A DNA stretch of 64,000 nt from Boletus sp. NGJ (taxonomy: Eukaryota > Basidiomycota > Agaricomycetes > Boletales > Boletaceae): NCBI GenBank assembly GCA_019096195.1, contig JAGTXK010000139.1, positions 248,001 to 312,000 on the forward strand. The letters run 5' to 3'. Positions within the stretch are counted from its first letter, which is position 1; every line of letters starts with the position of its first letter. The notes under the pieces are model-generated. The model was not told where the DNA came from, did not search any database, and worked only from the letters and a program-made list of their open reading frames with translations. Below are positions 1 to 12,230 of this stretch, one piece after another. The translations under genes and the position numbers were made by a program.

Positions 1-558
1 GGCTGATAGGAGAGGATGTAATGCTGCAGTACCAACAACATCCCCTTTCTTGTGCTGTGGATGGGAGCATCGGAACTGCGTTCCGCAGTCCTTATAGTGA
101 GTTAAAGCTTGAGGGTCGTACCCTGAGCACTTTTTGAATGGTCCGTACAGACGCAAAAACAGGCGACTACATTCTCATTGACGTGCTGTCGACGTTCGAA
201 TTCAAGGATTCCATAGTCGAGCTGGTTTTCCTCGTGGCTCCAAACAACGAGCAGATCCTTTGTAGATCGAAATATGAGTGCTCTCCCGACGGCAAATGCT
301 GGGTAAGCGTCGTGATTGCACGACACGTGATGCTGAGGTGTAACGGATACGCAGCTCCCAGCGCCATACCAGCCCTTGTTTCGACGCCTGGTGGTGGCAG
401 TAGGGTCAACCCGGGGCCGAGTTAATGATTTCCTGGAATGCAGCGCACGGATGGCGGGAAACCACGCTCGGTTCTTCAAGGCTACGGCTGGCGAAGATGT
501 TTCTCTTCCATGGGTGATATATGAGGTGTGGGTGAGATCAGTGTCGCGGAATATGTAG
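1..558 (+). CDS. 3' end of a gene with a discoidin-like C-terminal domain (partial)
   Basis: Three exons join in frame: 1(3)..96, 151..302 and 355..558, with introns of 54 and 52 bp (gtgagt...tacag; gtaagc...cgcag). The 5' part lies outside the window. The spliced peptide starts LIGEDVMLQYQQ, continues through AVDGSIGTAFRSPYNAKTGD and ends in VWVRSVSRNM. The pattern 'VDG-x-TAFRSP...GDYILIDV' looks like the start of a discoidin or F5/8-type-C-like beta-sandwich, as found at the C-terminus of some fungal glycosyltransferases (GnT-IV-like) and glycosidases. The family is only a guess, because the catalytic part is not visible. No single frame is open across the whole stretch, but the three pieces keep phase perfectly at both junctions, which supports the model. 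Confidence 0.5.
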
Positions 559-702
559 AGTCGTAGCTTCAGTACTTATTCCATGGCATCAGCTTTGCTT
601 AGCAAGTTTTCTTTGGCAACTCCGCAAGTTCTTCACACTGCTTTACGTCGCCTCATTGGTTTCATTCAACAACAACTTGTCTTCTCTGGGGCGGGTTCGA
701 GG

Positions 703-1919
703 ATGCTCCAGCTGGCAGCAAAATTTGCATTTAAACCCGACATTGCATTTCGAGGAGCGCAACGCTCTATTTCAGTCCAGGTAGCGCACATGTATTCTCA
801 AGGCTGCCATGCTAAGGACATCCGACAGACGCTGCTCCATGGCTCCCCAGACGCTCGGAAGGCAGGCGAGATTGAAGTACAGCAGCACTCAAGGCTTGTT
901 GCGAGAGGGAAATATGTCCATGGATTCGAAGGTAGGAGCTCTTGGTGTATGTTAAATCGATGCATCTAATGGCCAAGTAGTCCATCAAGTGAAACCCGAT
1001 TCGGTTGACGAGTATAAGGCAGCTGCGTGCGTGGCTTTCTAGCAGAAGGTACTAGTAAATTCATGTTTCTCTTTGTAGCGAAAGGTACTATGCGGGGATC
1101 AAGGGTGACCCACGATTACATGTGAAGCTGACAGGCAGCTGGGAGACATTGGTTGGTAATCAAGACACGTTTGGTGAGGGTATCTCATTGTGTGCCGTAA
1201 CGGTGATTCATCCATCTTGTTTCCAACTGCAGTGCATATACTAGAATATGAGAACTATGCTGGTTATGACAAGACAGTGGAACTCATTAGAGGCTCAGAG
1301 GTAGTGCCCCCTGACTTTATTATGCTCGCGCATGGTGCTTATTCTCCTTGAGCACGCTAAATCTTACAAAGCGCTTCTTCCCTACGTATCCTCCCGTTCT
1401 ACACAGCTTGCTCAAGAATTTGCATTCTTTCCTACTGCACCACCACGTGCTCAAGGTGGTATTTTTGAACTCCGGAGTTACCAATTGAAGCCTGGTGTCC
1501 TTTTGGAATGGGAGAATACATGGTATGCTTCCGAGAGCCCGTCATGCATCATGTTTCAAGATTGATGGTGTTGCCAGGCGGAGAGGAATTGAAGCCCGTC
1601 GCAAATTTGTCGCACCAGTCGGAGCTTGGTTCTCGCAAATCGGAAGGCTCCACCAAGTCCATCACATGTGGCAATACCCGTCAGTGAGGGTCTAACTTTA
1701 GGTGGGAAATCGTTCTCACAGCTTTTTAGGAGCCTTGAAGCTCGGAAGGAAACGAGGGAGAAGGCCTGGCAGATCGACGGGTGGGCAGAGACGGTCTCCA
1801 AGGTACTTTATTCGTTGCGTATGGCAGTTGAAAGGCTAACGATGGTGTAGACCGCCCAACTCGCGAAAGAGATGGACTCGTTCATATTACTTCCTCTCCC
1901 ATACAGTCCTCTTAAGTAA
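703..1919 (+). CDS. NIPSNAP family protein, probably mitochondrial
   Basis: Eight exons keep phase: 703..931, 981..1026, 1079..1173, 1233..1300, 1353..1522, 1578..1679, 1730..1802 and 1851..1919, giving 283 residues. Two dimeric alpha/beta-barrel (NIPSNAP) modules are visible. The first carries HQVKPDSVDEYKAAAERYY and GSWETLVG. The second carries GIFELRSYQLKPG, LLEWENTW, GAWFSQIG and HHMWQYPSLEARKE. The N-terminus (MLQLAAKFAF..RGAQRSIS) is basic and hydroxylated, as expected for a mitochondrial presequence. NIPSNAPs are conserved matrix or outer-membrane proteins; in animals they act as mitophagy 'eat-me' signals, and no fungal role is established here. An in-frame ATG at 583 would add 40 residues but lies only 24 bp after the preceding stop, so I prefer 703. 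Confidence 0.85.
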
Positions 1920-2209
1920 GGGTCCTCTTTTAGTCCCGTAGGCATTCCGCTCCGTCTTTCTTGTTTGGTTCAGACAAATCTGCTATTGTTTGTACGCTTC
2001 GACATACAGTAATTAGTGTGTCGAGAGTTCTACTCGACCTGATATGTACCATTGCAGCCTGCCATGCCTGTCAAGACGAGTGCGTACCACAGCGTCAGGG
2101 GCTAAATCACCAATTTAGTAACCGTGCGAAGGAGATTACATCTTATTAACTGTCCAATTATTATTCGTTCAAGTCGATCCCGACGGTGGACGCTCTCGAC
2201 CTTTCCACA

Positions 2210-5200
2210 ATGTCGACAACCCAGTGGAACGAATCCGATCACTCAGAGGAAGAATTAAACCAGGATTCCCTCTCGAGCCGCAAACGAAGTAGCAGGGGTA
2301 ACTCGGTCATTCAGCCCCATCTTTGCCTACTGAATTGCCTTACTATTAGCCTGCGATCAGTGTAGAAAAACCAAGAGCAAGTGCGAGCCTTCCAGCACTC
2401 CGGGAACCTGCAAGGGCTGCGCCCTTGGTGGCAACGGTATCTCTCTATCGCCTTGTCGTCGTTAAAATCCTGACGATCTTCCTTTTCGCAGTCTGTACAT
2501 TTCTAGGTAAGCCGTCGCCGCAGAGAACGCAGAAGGACCCACAACGAGTACTGTAGGCCCCAGCTACAAGCGTGGTCCTCCAAAAGGATACATCCAAGCA
2601 ATTGAACAGCGATGGCATCAAGTCGAGTCATTGCTCGGGTCACTGCTTGCATGTCCAGACCGTCGTGTACAGGATTTATTAGCTGACATCCGACAAGACG
2701 AATTAGCCAGGGAGATATTGAACAGAGTGGATACAGGACCATTTGTACGCTTGCGCCCTCTCCCACAGCGGCATCGCAACTGACGCAAAATCAGGGTCCT
2801 TCAGGGCGTCTCTCTCAACCAGCAGGCGCTACCAAAGAAGATTTCTTCGCTTGTATCTTTCGGAGCAACAAGACTTCTCGCGATGCTGCACGATCGAGGC
2901 GTCAGTCACGTATATCGCGCGAGATTGTTTCTTCTTCGAGAGGTAATTATCTCTTTTTTTAACATTCAAGCATGTTTTTTGTAACCACATAAGAAGAAAA
3001 CGTCCTGTCGAGCATGCCAACTACAGAATGGCAAGACCGCCTGGCTGCTCGCTTATCTAGGAATGTATTGGAAGGCCCCCACAGTACTAGCACTCAGCAG
3101 TCACCCTCTCGTGCATTTGACGAGGCTCCTTTGCCACAACGCCGTCGGCTCGATGAATCTAGCTCCGGGGCGGGCCCGAGCCATTTGAATTGGAACGAAA
3201 TGTACACTATCGAGGCATCGTCGGGTATTTTGATAATTTCGATTGTGTCAAAGCCAATCAACTTAACGTCAGGTCTTTCAGATTCAGGAGAGACGGATGA
3301 ATCTCAGTGTGCGACTCCGTTTGGACAACTATCGTTGGACGAGAATCAAGAGGTACCCTGCGCTTAGATTGACGCTCTGATTTACTCACCCAGTTTAGGT
3401 CCGTTATCACGGGAAAGCCAGTGGTCTCCACCTCCTCATGCGAAACGATCGCGTAGACAGTCGTCTTGACGGTGGAGTTTGGTTGCGTCTATTTCACTCT
3501 ATGTACAGTAGGATATTGACCCTCCTTTTGTACAGGAGGCTTCCAATGGCGCGCTTCTGGCCGGCTGCTAAGGCAGATTTGTCTGCAGTGCCGCCGGAAG
3601 CTGATTTTCTTGTTATATTTCCTCCTGTCGAGATGCAGGATCGACTGCTTGATTTGTACTTCTCATATGCTCATCCAATATTCCCTGTTGTTCACAAGAA
3701 TCGTTTTTTGCGAGAATACAATGAATGGTGAGGTTTTACTGTGCGATTGCATTCAGCTCAGTTTCTCACATTTCCATGTCGCGACAGGAAACGCAAGTTC
3801 GTTGATGTTGTATTATTCGCTGACTTAGTGCTCACCCAGTAGCAGTGGCAATCCAAGTCCGCCAGGTTCGAACAGTGATTCTCCCTTATCTGCCCCAGAA
3901 CTGTCACAGACCGTCAGTAAACTATTGCTTCTGTCGATATTTTCCGTCGCTGCTCGCTATCTCGACGAGAGTGCCTCAGAACCCATGGACAAAATATGGG
4001 ATGCTGGGTGTGATTACCTCACCCAAGCAAGAAGTGTCCTTGGTACTTCGTGATTGTCTTTATAGTTTGGCTTTTTTTTGACCACGGTATCTTTCCGGTC
4101 TCTAGCGCAAGTGTCACACAGTTCTCGAACATCGACCTGCCAGGCTCTACTTCTCCTCGGCCATCGTGAATTTGGAATTGGTATGGTCTTGTGGGGTCGT
4201 CGGTCTTCTGTGCTGACCCAACTCTCAGGGTCCATGGAACAAGGCTGGTTATACATCGGTGTGGTGATATCAGTTACATGTGTTTGCCTTGCATCTTTAA
4301 CCCTCTATGGCCTTCAAGGAATGGCCATTAGAATGGTTCGTTCCATGAGTCAACATTGAACTTCAGCCTGATGAATGATCATGTAGGCGCTAGACCTGGG
4401 TCTCAATCGCGCAGCAGATAACTGGCAATTCAATGGGAGGAAAATGTTCTCCGATGAAGAAAATCAAGTGAGGAAACAAATATGGTGGGCTTGTTGCATT
4501 GTGGATAAGCGCGTCTCTTTATCCGATATGATGGGCTCAGCTCAACTTTTGATTTCCAGATATAGCTCCACCTATATGGGTTCGTGTAAGCCCAACGTTT
4601 GCATGTAGATAAACTGACATTGCCCTGTCAGGGCGTCCAATATGTATTGGCGAGGATGATTTCGACACATTACTACCAGATGCGGAAGAGGTGAGCTGTG
4701 CAAGCCCTGGAGGGCCGATGCTGACTAGCTCTTCAGTATGAAGATGACATGCATCTAAACCACCAACTCAGCGTAGTGTCATACCGACCTTTATCGACTG
4801 TCCTCATCATGCGGTGCTTTCGGGTTGCTTCGTCACTCTGTCAGTATTTACCCGCAGATATCATTCACACTAAATGCGTTTTATTTAGCCGTGATCATTG
4901 GGTCGATTGTGTCGTCGGTTTATCCAGTAAAGTCTTCGAAGCGCGGTTCCAGACGAGCCGTATTGAGTAACTTGGAAGCTCGTCTTGACCAATGGTACCT
5001 TGAGCTCCCCGACGACCTAAGATATGACCCTGCAAGCAAAAGAAATACACCATCAGCCCCTGTTTTATATATCCATGTCAAATACTGGTCCGCTGTATTG
5101 CTTTTGCACCGAGCCTTGTGAGTAGTATTCCTCATCAAAAGCAAGTCAACTGACATATACTTTTTGGCATAGTATACCGAATTGGAAGGGGTACGACCTT

Positions 5201-6190
5201 GATCCAGTGCATACGGAAGCAAACTGATTTCTTTAGCTCTGAGCCGATACTACAAAATCCACCTGGCTCCAATACGATGTCGCTGAAAGCCTTCGACCTC
5301 TGCCAGAGTGCTGCGACTTATATAAGTACCATCGGTAAGTAGAGTATTGACTGCTGAGTATCTCACTAATTGTGATTCAGTGACAACATATCACGATTGC
5401 TACAATATTAAGCGCGCATCACCTTTTCTTTCACCATATATCCTCAGTGCAGGGTGAGTCAATACAACGAATGATACCTGCACTCCAGCTTAATTTATGT
5501 CCAGAATCATGCATATCGTGACGTGTATGTCCTAGATTATACGGATCCTACCATACGCTCATCTTTACCACTCGAAGTGACTCTACGTCCATCGAACGTG
5601 GCGTACATTGGGCTTCAGCAGTTGTTGACTGTGCTAAGAGAGATGCAAGTACGTACCACTTTCTCGTATATTCTAGACGTTCCTTCACGCATGTGTAGAC
5701 AACTTGGCCCAGTGCAGCCAGAGCATGGGACTTGCTCCATGGTGTAAAGGTCCAGGTAGATAGCAACCTTACGCCCGTGTTGCAAGGTCCTGACAGGCAG
5801 AAAAGAGGCGTCGATGATGCATTTGGGAGGGAGAAGAATCTGGACTTCCTTCAAAGAGAGGCGTTTGGGGATTCTGGCTCAAAGGAACGAATTACGTCTA
5901 CCGCAGGGATCCAGGATATCAGCACTCGCATGATGGCGCACATGCTAGGGCTAGATATCCCGGGCATCGAACCATCGACATCATATTATCCTGGTTACGA
6001 ATGGTGGCCCCGTGCGACGAATGTCATGCACACACCCTATCAGCATCCGCCCTCCGGGGCGAATGCACCAAGCTCGGGATCGCTGATGAATGCAAACCAT
6101 TCGGCTGCCCAAGGGGACCCTGGATGGAGGGTCCCGTCAACAAGCTATTCGTACGAATTTCATGGTTCACCGAATAATTATCGGATGTAA
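2210..6190 (+). CDS. Zn2Cys6 fungal-specific transcription factor
   Basis: A many-exon regulator starts at ATG 2210 (MSTTQWNESDHSEEE). After an intron ending near 2351 comes the binuclear zinc cluster CDQCRKTKSKC, eight residues, CKGC, and a last Cys supplied by a tiny exon near 2492 (CTFLG). The linker KRGPPKGYIQAIEQRW follows, a signature shared with xylanolytic-activator-like regulators. The middle carries the fungal transcription factor domain: LYFSYAHPIFPVVHKNRF near 3650, LDLGLNRAADNW near 4390, QIWWACCIVDKR near 4480 and RPICIGEDDFDTLLP near 4635. The C-terminal exon (5732..6190) is low complexity and Ser/Pro/Gly-rich, ending SPNNYRM. It probably binds CGG-type sites as a dimer in the nucleus. 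The target pathway cannot be read from the neighbours. Start, zinc cluster and stop are firm, but some internal splice sites are approximate. Confidence 0.85.
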
Positions 6191-6312
6191 CCTCGTAAAT
6201 TAGCTGTAAATAATGGTGATTATATAATTGATTGGACCCACAATGACAAAACGTGCGACCGTTCTTTGTACTGTCTGTTCTGATGAAGCCATCATCTCAA
6301 TGCCACAGAGGA

Positions 6313-7575
6313 ATGTCCAGCATTCAAAACCTCTTGAATCCTGAAGCATGTCTATCTAACTCTTGCGAGTCGGTTGGATTTATCTTGTTCGCCTTTCCTC
6401 CATTGACCCCCTTTGTTCAGGCTGACGCCAGCAGAACAAAAGTGGGAGGGCCCAACATCGCCAGAGTCTACGTCGGACACACGCACAAACCCGATAGTTA
6501 AGAGTAGCCCCAGACTTCCAGGAAAAGCTCAATGTGGTGATCATGAGCCACATCCCAATTGCCCAGACACCCTCGCCTGCCTCCCAGACACAGATGGGCG
6601 ACCACAGCACACACTTCCTGTTATTCTACGTTGTGCGATACTAGGAAGCGCTAAGAAGCGATTAACTATAAGAGAGATATATGGGGCCATGGAAGTTAAG
6701 TATGCATACTTTAGAAACGCTGGTCCAACGTGGAAGGTACGATGGTTTCTCTCGGAATCCCTCAGCTCTGATCCGTCCCCCCTCAGCAATCCGTTCGTCA
6801 CCATCTGTCTTTGAATAGGCTATTTGAGCGCCAACCTCGTCCAGTCACTGATCCAGGATTCGGTTCCTACTGGACAGTGAACCTCTCTGCTCCCCCGGGT
6901 ACGAAGCGACCACGGAAACGTGGGCGAACATCCAAGGCTGTCTCTGGTCCCACTCAGGCTGATTCAAACCAGTCAAACCAACAGAAGAAGCGGGGGAGGC
7001 CACGAAAATCTCTGGCCCAAAGGGGAACATCCGCCGAGCCTAGTACATTTGCTAGTCCACCTACCTTCGTCCCAGGAACGTCCTCTGTACGGACGTTCGA
7101 TCACGACTCTGAAGAACATACCGAGAGGCAAGATAGTTCCCACGAGTGTAATGATTCAGAAGATGAATATGAAAGCGAAGAAGACATGGTCATGCCGCGT
7201 AATCACAACCCATCAGCGTCTGGCTTAGACGTTCTTGGGATCCATGAAGCTGCATCACGTCTTTATAGTTCCGATAAAGGTTGCCGGGCATACTCTACCG
7301 CTGATGAAGGTGTCGTCGATCGAATGCAGATAGAAATGGCTGGACTGCGGCGACAAGCTGCTGATGCTATATCCGTTTCTTTGCGAATATCAGATCAACT
7401 CGCTGAAGCACAGGCTGAAGCTGCTCGAGCGAAGGCTGCATTGAGGGCGACAGAAAGCTTGTTGGAAGAAGAAGGAAGGAAAAGAAGAGAAGCCGAAAGG
7501 ATTGCAAGTGACGAAAATCGAATGAGAAGGGCTGCTGAGGAGACTACCTTCCGACTTCAAAATCAGCTGGCTTGA
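6313..7575 (+). CDS. Forkhead (winged-helix) transcription factor, divergent
   Basis: Exons 6313..6368, 6421..6736 and 6787..7575 keep phase and give 386 residues. The second intron (6737..6786) splits the domain exactly before the recognition helix: TLPVILRCAILGSAKKR and TIREIYGAMEVKYAYFR, then PTWK joined to QSVRHHLSLNRLFERQ and FGSYWTVNL. The helix-3 pattern W-x-x-S-x-R-H-x-L-S-L-N-x-x-F is canonical, whereas the usual KPPYSYxxLI start of helix 1 is replaced. A basic, AT-hook-like stretch (KRPRKRGR, KKRGRPRK) follows at the wing. The C-terminus, after an acidic Ser/Glu run, is a long Ala/Glu/Arg coiled coil. Expected role: nuclear DNA-binding regulator. The first exon (MSSIQNLLNPE) is inferred from splicing with a weak GTCGGT donor; the rest is firm. 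Confidence 0.8.
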
Positions 7576-8198
7576 GTTGATGCTCTTAGCCGGGGTAGTT
7601 CTTGTTTCCTCCCTGAGTGCTGCATTTGATTGTATCGCATGGTTTGCCCAAGGATTCTCCTAGTACAATAGACGACGTTAATTTTTTTGTACACCGTCTA
7701 GTCTATTGATCGATGGCCATATGGACAAGTATGACACTTGAATGGTCTGATCTCGTCTTCATCGTAAAGTTGTACAGGCTCGACCAGGGGTAACTTGTGC
7801 TGGCGGCTTGCTTCTCCGGGCAGGACTTTCCGTGCCATTATTTGCAAGCTTTGCAGCTGCCGATATGAGGATTGGTGTTCGCTCATCATCATGTACCCCC
7901 TGCTGCTGCAGTTCAACAGCTTGAAGTCATGCAGCAGCAGGGAGTACACCCGCATTAAAATATTGATGGTCGACCATATCAGAGATACTATAATCCAATT
8001 GGCGACAGTTCGTGTTGCGAGGCTATGATACGATTGTGACTTGTGTTTATTTATTTACTCTTATTTATTCCAACAGTTCAATGTTATCGACTCTTGAGGC
8101 TTCTTGAACTGAGACTCGGGCACTGGGTTCGACACGTTCACAAAGACGCTGCTCGAAATAATATCGACAAGGCCGCAACGACTCTCCTTGAATCTGAC
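7576..8198. other. Intergenic region between the forkhead gene and UTP13
   Basis: About 620 bp without a convincing gene. It holds the 3' flank of the forkhead gene, a near-perfect hairpin at 7893..7947, short 8-bp inverted repeats (caatagac / gtctattg, about 7667 and 7700), and the UTP13 promoter. A 62-85 codon minus-strand reading frame ending near 7698 covers it, but nothing in it is recognisable. Confidence 0.5.
7893..7947. repeat. Long inverted repeat (hairpin)
   Basis: The 18-base arms 7893..7910 and 7930..7947 are reverse complements except for one position. The 19-base spacer contains a further TTCAA / TTGAA pair. The arms carry CTGCTGCTGCA / TGCAGCAGCAG. It lies in non-coding DNA about 320 bp after the forkhead stop codon. 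Confidence 0.8.
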
Positions 8199-11191
8199 AT
8201 GGCTGGTGGCCAGAGGCCTAAAGTCAGGACTGTGTAGGGTCTCCCAATATACAAGGGGTGTATATGGCTAACTGGTCGATGATAGCTACAAACAATTGCG
8301 GACGATTGAACCTTTGCATACGACCGGTCCTATCGCAGTCGCCCTAGATGGATCCAAGATTGTTACATGTGTCGCGGAAGAAGCATTATTGACAGAATCA
8401 TCTAGCGGAAAACTGCTTTGCCGGTTCTCGTGTGTATGTCCTGTGCGTATATTCCTTGCTTGATGCTTACTTCAAATGCTCTAGGCATCCGGGTCCATCA
8501 CCACACTCTGTCTATCACCCTCCGCGGCCTACCTCATATTATTCACAGCCCCTCATTCCCTCGGGTTATACGAGATTCCAAAAGTCTGTTCTGGCCAGGT
8601 CGTGCATCCCTCCCGAGTCATTGCCCGCGCCCACGATGCACCAGTACATGTTTGCACAGTTGATCCAACTTCGACATTCCTTGCTTCTGGGTCAGCGGAC
8701 GGCATTGTTAAAGTTTGGGACATTTCTGCGGGACACGTCACGCACGTTTTCAAAGGACACGGAGGCGTTGTCAGCGCTTTAAAATTCAATTTCCCCCGAG
8801 ATCCATCAATCGCTAGCTCGGCAAAGACCTTTCAGCTTGTGACTGCTTCGGTCGATACGCGGATTCGTCTGTTTGACTTGATGGCAACGTCTAGAAATGA
8901 CCAAGGAGCACTTCGACCTATCGCCGTTCTGGAAGGTCACGTTTCCGTTCCACGCGGTTTAGATGTGACGCCAGATGGAAAATGGCTCATAAGTGGAGGG
9001 AGGGACGCCGTGGTCTTACTTTGGGATATGTCTACAAGCTCTCGTTCTTCCGATGGAAGCACCAACCAAAGAAAAGGGAACTCGATCGTCGTAGCCCCGA
9101 CTCTTTCCAAGACTGTCCCGGTCATGGAAAGTGTCGAAGCTGTAGGGTTCGTGCACCCTGAGATAAATAACTTTACTGTTAAATCCCCGAGGCAATTCTT
9201 CACTGCCGGGGATAAGGGTGTCGTCCGGATTTGGGATCTTGCACAGGGCTCCGTCATTTACACGTTGACTACGGGGTCTGCGTCCAACGCTGTTGATCAG
9301 GAAGCGCAGAGGCAAATTATTGATGCCTTGTGAGTGATCATTCTGTCCTTTAAACATATCTCATCTCGGAGGTTAGTTACCTCCCGACTGTAGATGTCAT
9401 CATTTCTGCACATGCAGACCAGAACATCTTTTTCTATTCCCTCAAATCCCGATCACTAGTTCGCCATATGATTGGTTACAATGACGAAATTGTCGATGCA
9501 ATCTTTTTATCGCCACCAAGCTCTGCACCATATCCACCTGGTAACTCAAGACCACGAGATAATCAGCTGGCACTTGCTACCAACTCGTCGCTCATTCGCA
9601 TTTATTCCATTTCTAATCTGGATGCACAAGTTTTGGCCGGTCACTCCGAAATAGTACTCTCTTTGGATCAAGGTTTGGGTGGCCGTATATTCGCCAGTGG
9701 AAGCAAGGACAAGTCAGCCAGAATATGGGCTTCTTCACACCATGACACCAACGTGTGGGGCTGCATTGCTGTTTGCGATGGACATACGGAGAGCGTCGGT
9801 TCCATCGCTATGTCACGGGTGTACAATGACACTGACTCCCACCCTCGTTTCGTTTTCACCGGAAGTCAAGACCGAACGATCAAGATGTGGGATTTGTCAG
9901 AACTTCCACTGACATTTGCTGGTGTAGAACCAATAAGATGCCACAGTCTTACGACACATAAAGCCCACGACAAGGACATTAATTCTCTGGATATCGCACC
10001 CAATGACCAATTTCTGGCATCTGGTTCCCAAGACCGTACTGCAAACATCTACGAGGTTTTCTACACACCTGGCTCTGGCGGAAAGCCTCCGCACGGAGAG
10101 ATCAAGCGCTTAGGCTGTTGCAAAGGCCACAAGAGAGGCGTTTGGAATGTTAGGTTTGGAAAGACGGAACGTGTGTTGGCTACTGGGAGCAGTGATAAGA
10201 CGGTCAAGCTTTGGAACCTCGAGGACTTTGCTTGCATCAAAACATTTGAGGGGCATACAAATTCTGTTCTCCGGGTCGATTTTATTAACTACGGAATGCA
10301 CCTGGTGAGTACAGGATCAGATGGCTTAGTGAAGCTGTGGAGCGTGAGGGAGGAAACTTGTATAGCGACTCTTGACAACCATGAAGATAAAGTACGTGCC
10401 AGATCTCCCAGCAAGGAGCTCACTGAGATCGGTCCTTAGATCTGGGCGCTAGCTATCAGTACAGACGAGGCGACAATCGTCTCTGGAGCCGCTGATTCTG
10501 TAGTTACGTTCTGGCAAGACTGTACAGAGGAGGAGGAGAAAGAAAGAGAGACAAAACGCGCAAACCAAGTGCTCAGGTGAGAACACTCATGTGTTATCCC
10601 CATCTAACTACATTCGCGCGCAGAGAGCAGGACTTTATGAGTTACCTTGCTATGCACGACTATCGGAGAGCGATCGAGCTTGCGCTTGCTATGCAACAAC
10701 CAGGAAGGCTTCTTGCGCTGTTTGAAGACATTCGGTCAGTCGCGTTGGAACAGGGGTTGCAGAGCGATACGTCTGGGAGTGGAAACCATGCGTTGGATGA
10801 AGTTCTACGCACGCTCCCAAGTCCAGATCTTTCTCTCCTCCTACGATATATCCGCGACTGGAACACAAACGCGAAAACAAGTGGTATTGCGCAAAGTGTT
10901 CTCTACGCTATATTGAAGTTGCGGCCCGCGGAAGAAATTGTTGAGGCCTTCGGTTCTAATCCTCCAGAAGGGACTAGTGGCTCCAGTCACGGCTCGCAAC
11001 AGCCGATTGGGACTATATCGTCTTTGAAGGATATTGTCAACGGCTTAATTCCTTATACTCAACGACACCTCGCAAGGCTCGATCGATTGGTTCAGGAATG
11101 CTTTGTCGTGGACTACATATTGAATGAGATGGATGATGGGATATTCAATGGGACAGATGGGGAGCCCGTGGACGTCGATGACGCCAAGTAG
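8199..11191 (+). CDS. UTP13: UTP13-like WD40 protein of the U3 snoRNP / SSU processome
   Basis: Six exons (8199..8233, 8286..8433, 8485..9329, 9377..10391, 10440..10576, 10624..11191) give 915 residues in one frame. The protein starts MAGGQRPKVRTVYKQLRTIE and carries many WD40 repeats, for example SGSADGIVKVWDIS, SGGRDAVVLLWDM, TAGDKGVVRIWD, SGSKDKSARIWA, TGSQDRTIKMWD, TGSSDKTVKLWNL and TGSDGLVKLWSV, arranged as two propellers. The last ~190 residues (from REQDFMSYLAMHDYRRAIEL to the stop) match the helical Utp13 C-terminal domain shared with TBL3. Known role of the family: part of the UTP-B complex, which binds U3 snoRNA and the 35S pre-rRNA in the nucleolus for 18S processing. The gene converges with ABZ2, only 27 bp separating the two stop codons. 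Confidence 0.95.
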
Positions 11192-11218
11192 CACGTCAGT
11201 TAAAAGTACACTACGAGC

Positions 11219-12100
11219 CTACTCAGTAATTCGTCCTTCCCGAACGCTTGGATCTCTATCGCAGCGCACTCGCCCTAGCCGACACCCCGTCACTCCGTTA
11301 AAGACAAGCACCCATTCATTGTTTTCGATGGTGTCTAATGATATAGAAAGTCCATCGGCCTCGTGAATCCGACCGTTCTCCAGCAACCATCTTCGGAATA
11401 CACCAGGTATGCAACCCACTGTCAGTGGTGGAGTGAGCCATCTCCCGTGGCGATAGAAAGCAACGTTGCAGATCGACGACTCCATGATGGCGCCCGAGGG
11501 ATTGAACAAGATAACATCATCCAGATGATTCGGGGTGATGTTACGGGGACGGGGTGCACCAAGTGGTGGGACGCCAACGCGCGCTCGAGCATCATCATAT
11601 GCTTGTCTGTTTGTGGTTTTCATGGAGAGAGTGCCAGTGGTGGGCTGTGTGTCGATACAAATTGAGATTATCGGATCAAATTGAGAATGGGTATCCACAT
11701 CAGGGTTAAATTGAGAGCCTGCTGTCGGGTCATAACGCAATGGCTCGACTGGGCAGGCGGACGCAGTGATATTCCCAGACGGCTGGAAGATGACGCGTAT
11801 CTGGTACTACCGAGTCAGCGCCAGGCCAATGGCTGGGGTGTTGATCACCTTAAGAGGGGCCTTGCCGTCAGCACCATTTACCTTGCGAACAGCTTCATCG
11901 CAAACATTTTTGAGTGCTGTGTAATCGAACGAATCGGAGACTGTCCAGTGGCTGAGATGGGTAGAGGAGACCAGACGGTCGAGCTGATATGCGAGCAGGA
12001 GATATGGTGATGGCGTGCCGTCGGGAGCGTTGTTCCACTCGAATACCTCCAGACAGGGATCGAATCTCGTCGTACAGAGCAGCGAGAACGACTCGGTCAT
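11219..12100 (-). CDS. ABZ2: Aminodeoxychorismate lyase (pABA synthesis), class IV PLP enzyme
   Basis: Two exons (12100..11849 and 11806..11219) give 279 residues. They are separated by a 42-bp intron with a clear branch site (CTGAC) and GTAG end; without it the frame hits a TAG. The N-terminus MTESFSLLCTTRFDP and the region VILFNPSGAIMESSICNVAF, RWLTPPLTVGCIPGVFRRWLL match the Abz2/PabC branch of branched-chain-aminotransferase-fold enzymes. Reaction: 4-amino-4-deoxychorismate to p-aminobenzoate plus pyruvate, feeding folate synthesis. The M/T-E-S/T-S motif and the GCxPGVxRRxLL signature are the family marks at the PLP pocket. The start codon lies 130 bp from the divergent NBR1-like gene. 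Confidence 0.85.
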
Positions 12101-12230
12101 CCTCTTACGACTGGCACTGCTTCAAGTTAGGTGGCCACAGCTCTGTGCCATGTCACGCCCTGTCACACCCTTAAGTACTGTGTAAGCTGCGGTATTCCCA
12201 AATTCCCAATCCCACCCTTGAACAGCAACC

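Noticed and set aside
7698-7955. Short minus-strand frame with a CxxC (FKCHTCPYGHRS)
   Set aside because: It overlaps the hairpin, has no recognisable family and no convincing start or partner exon; kept only as a note.
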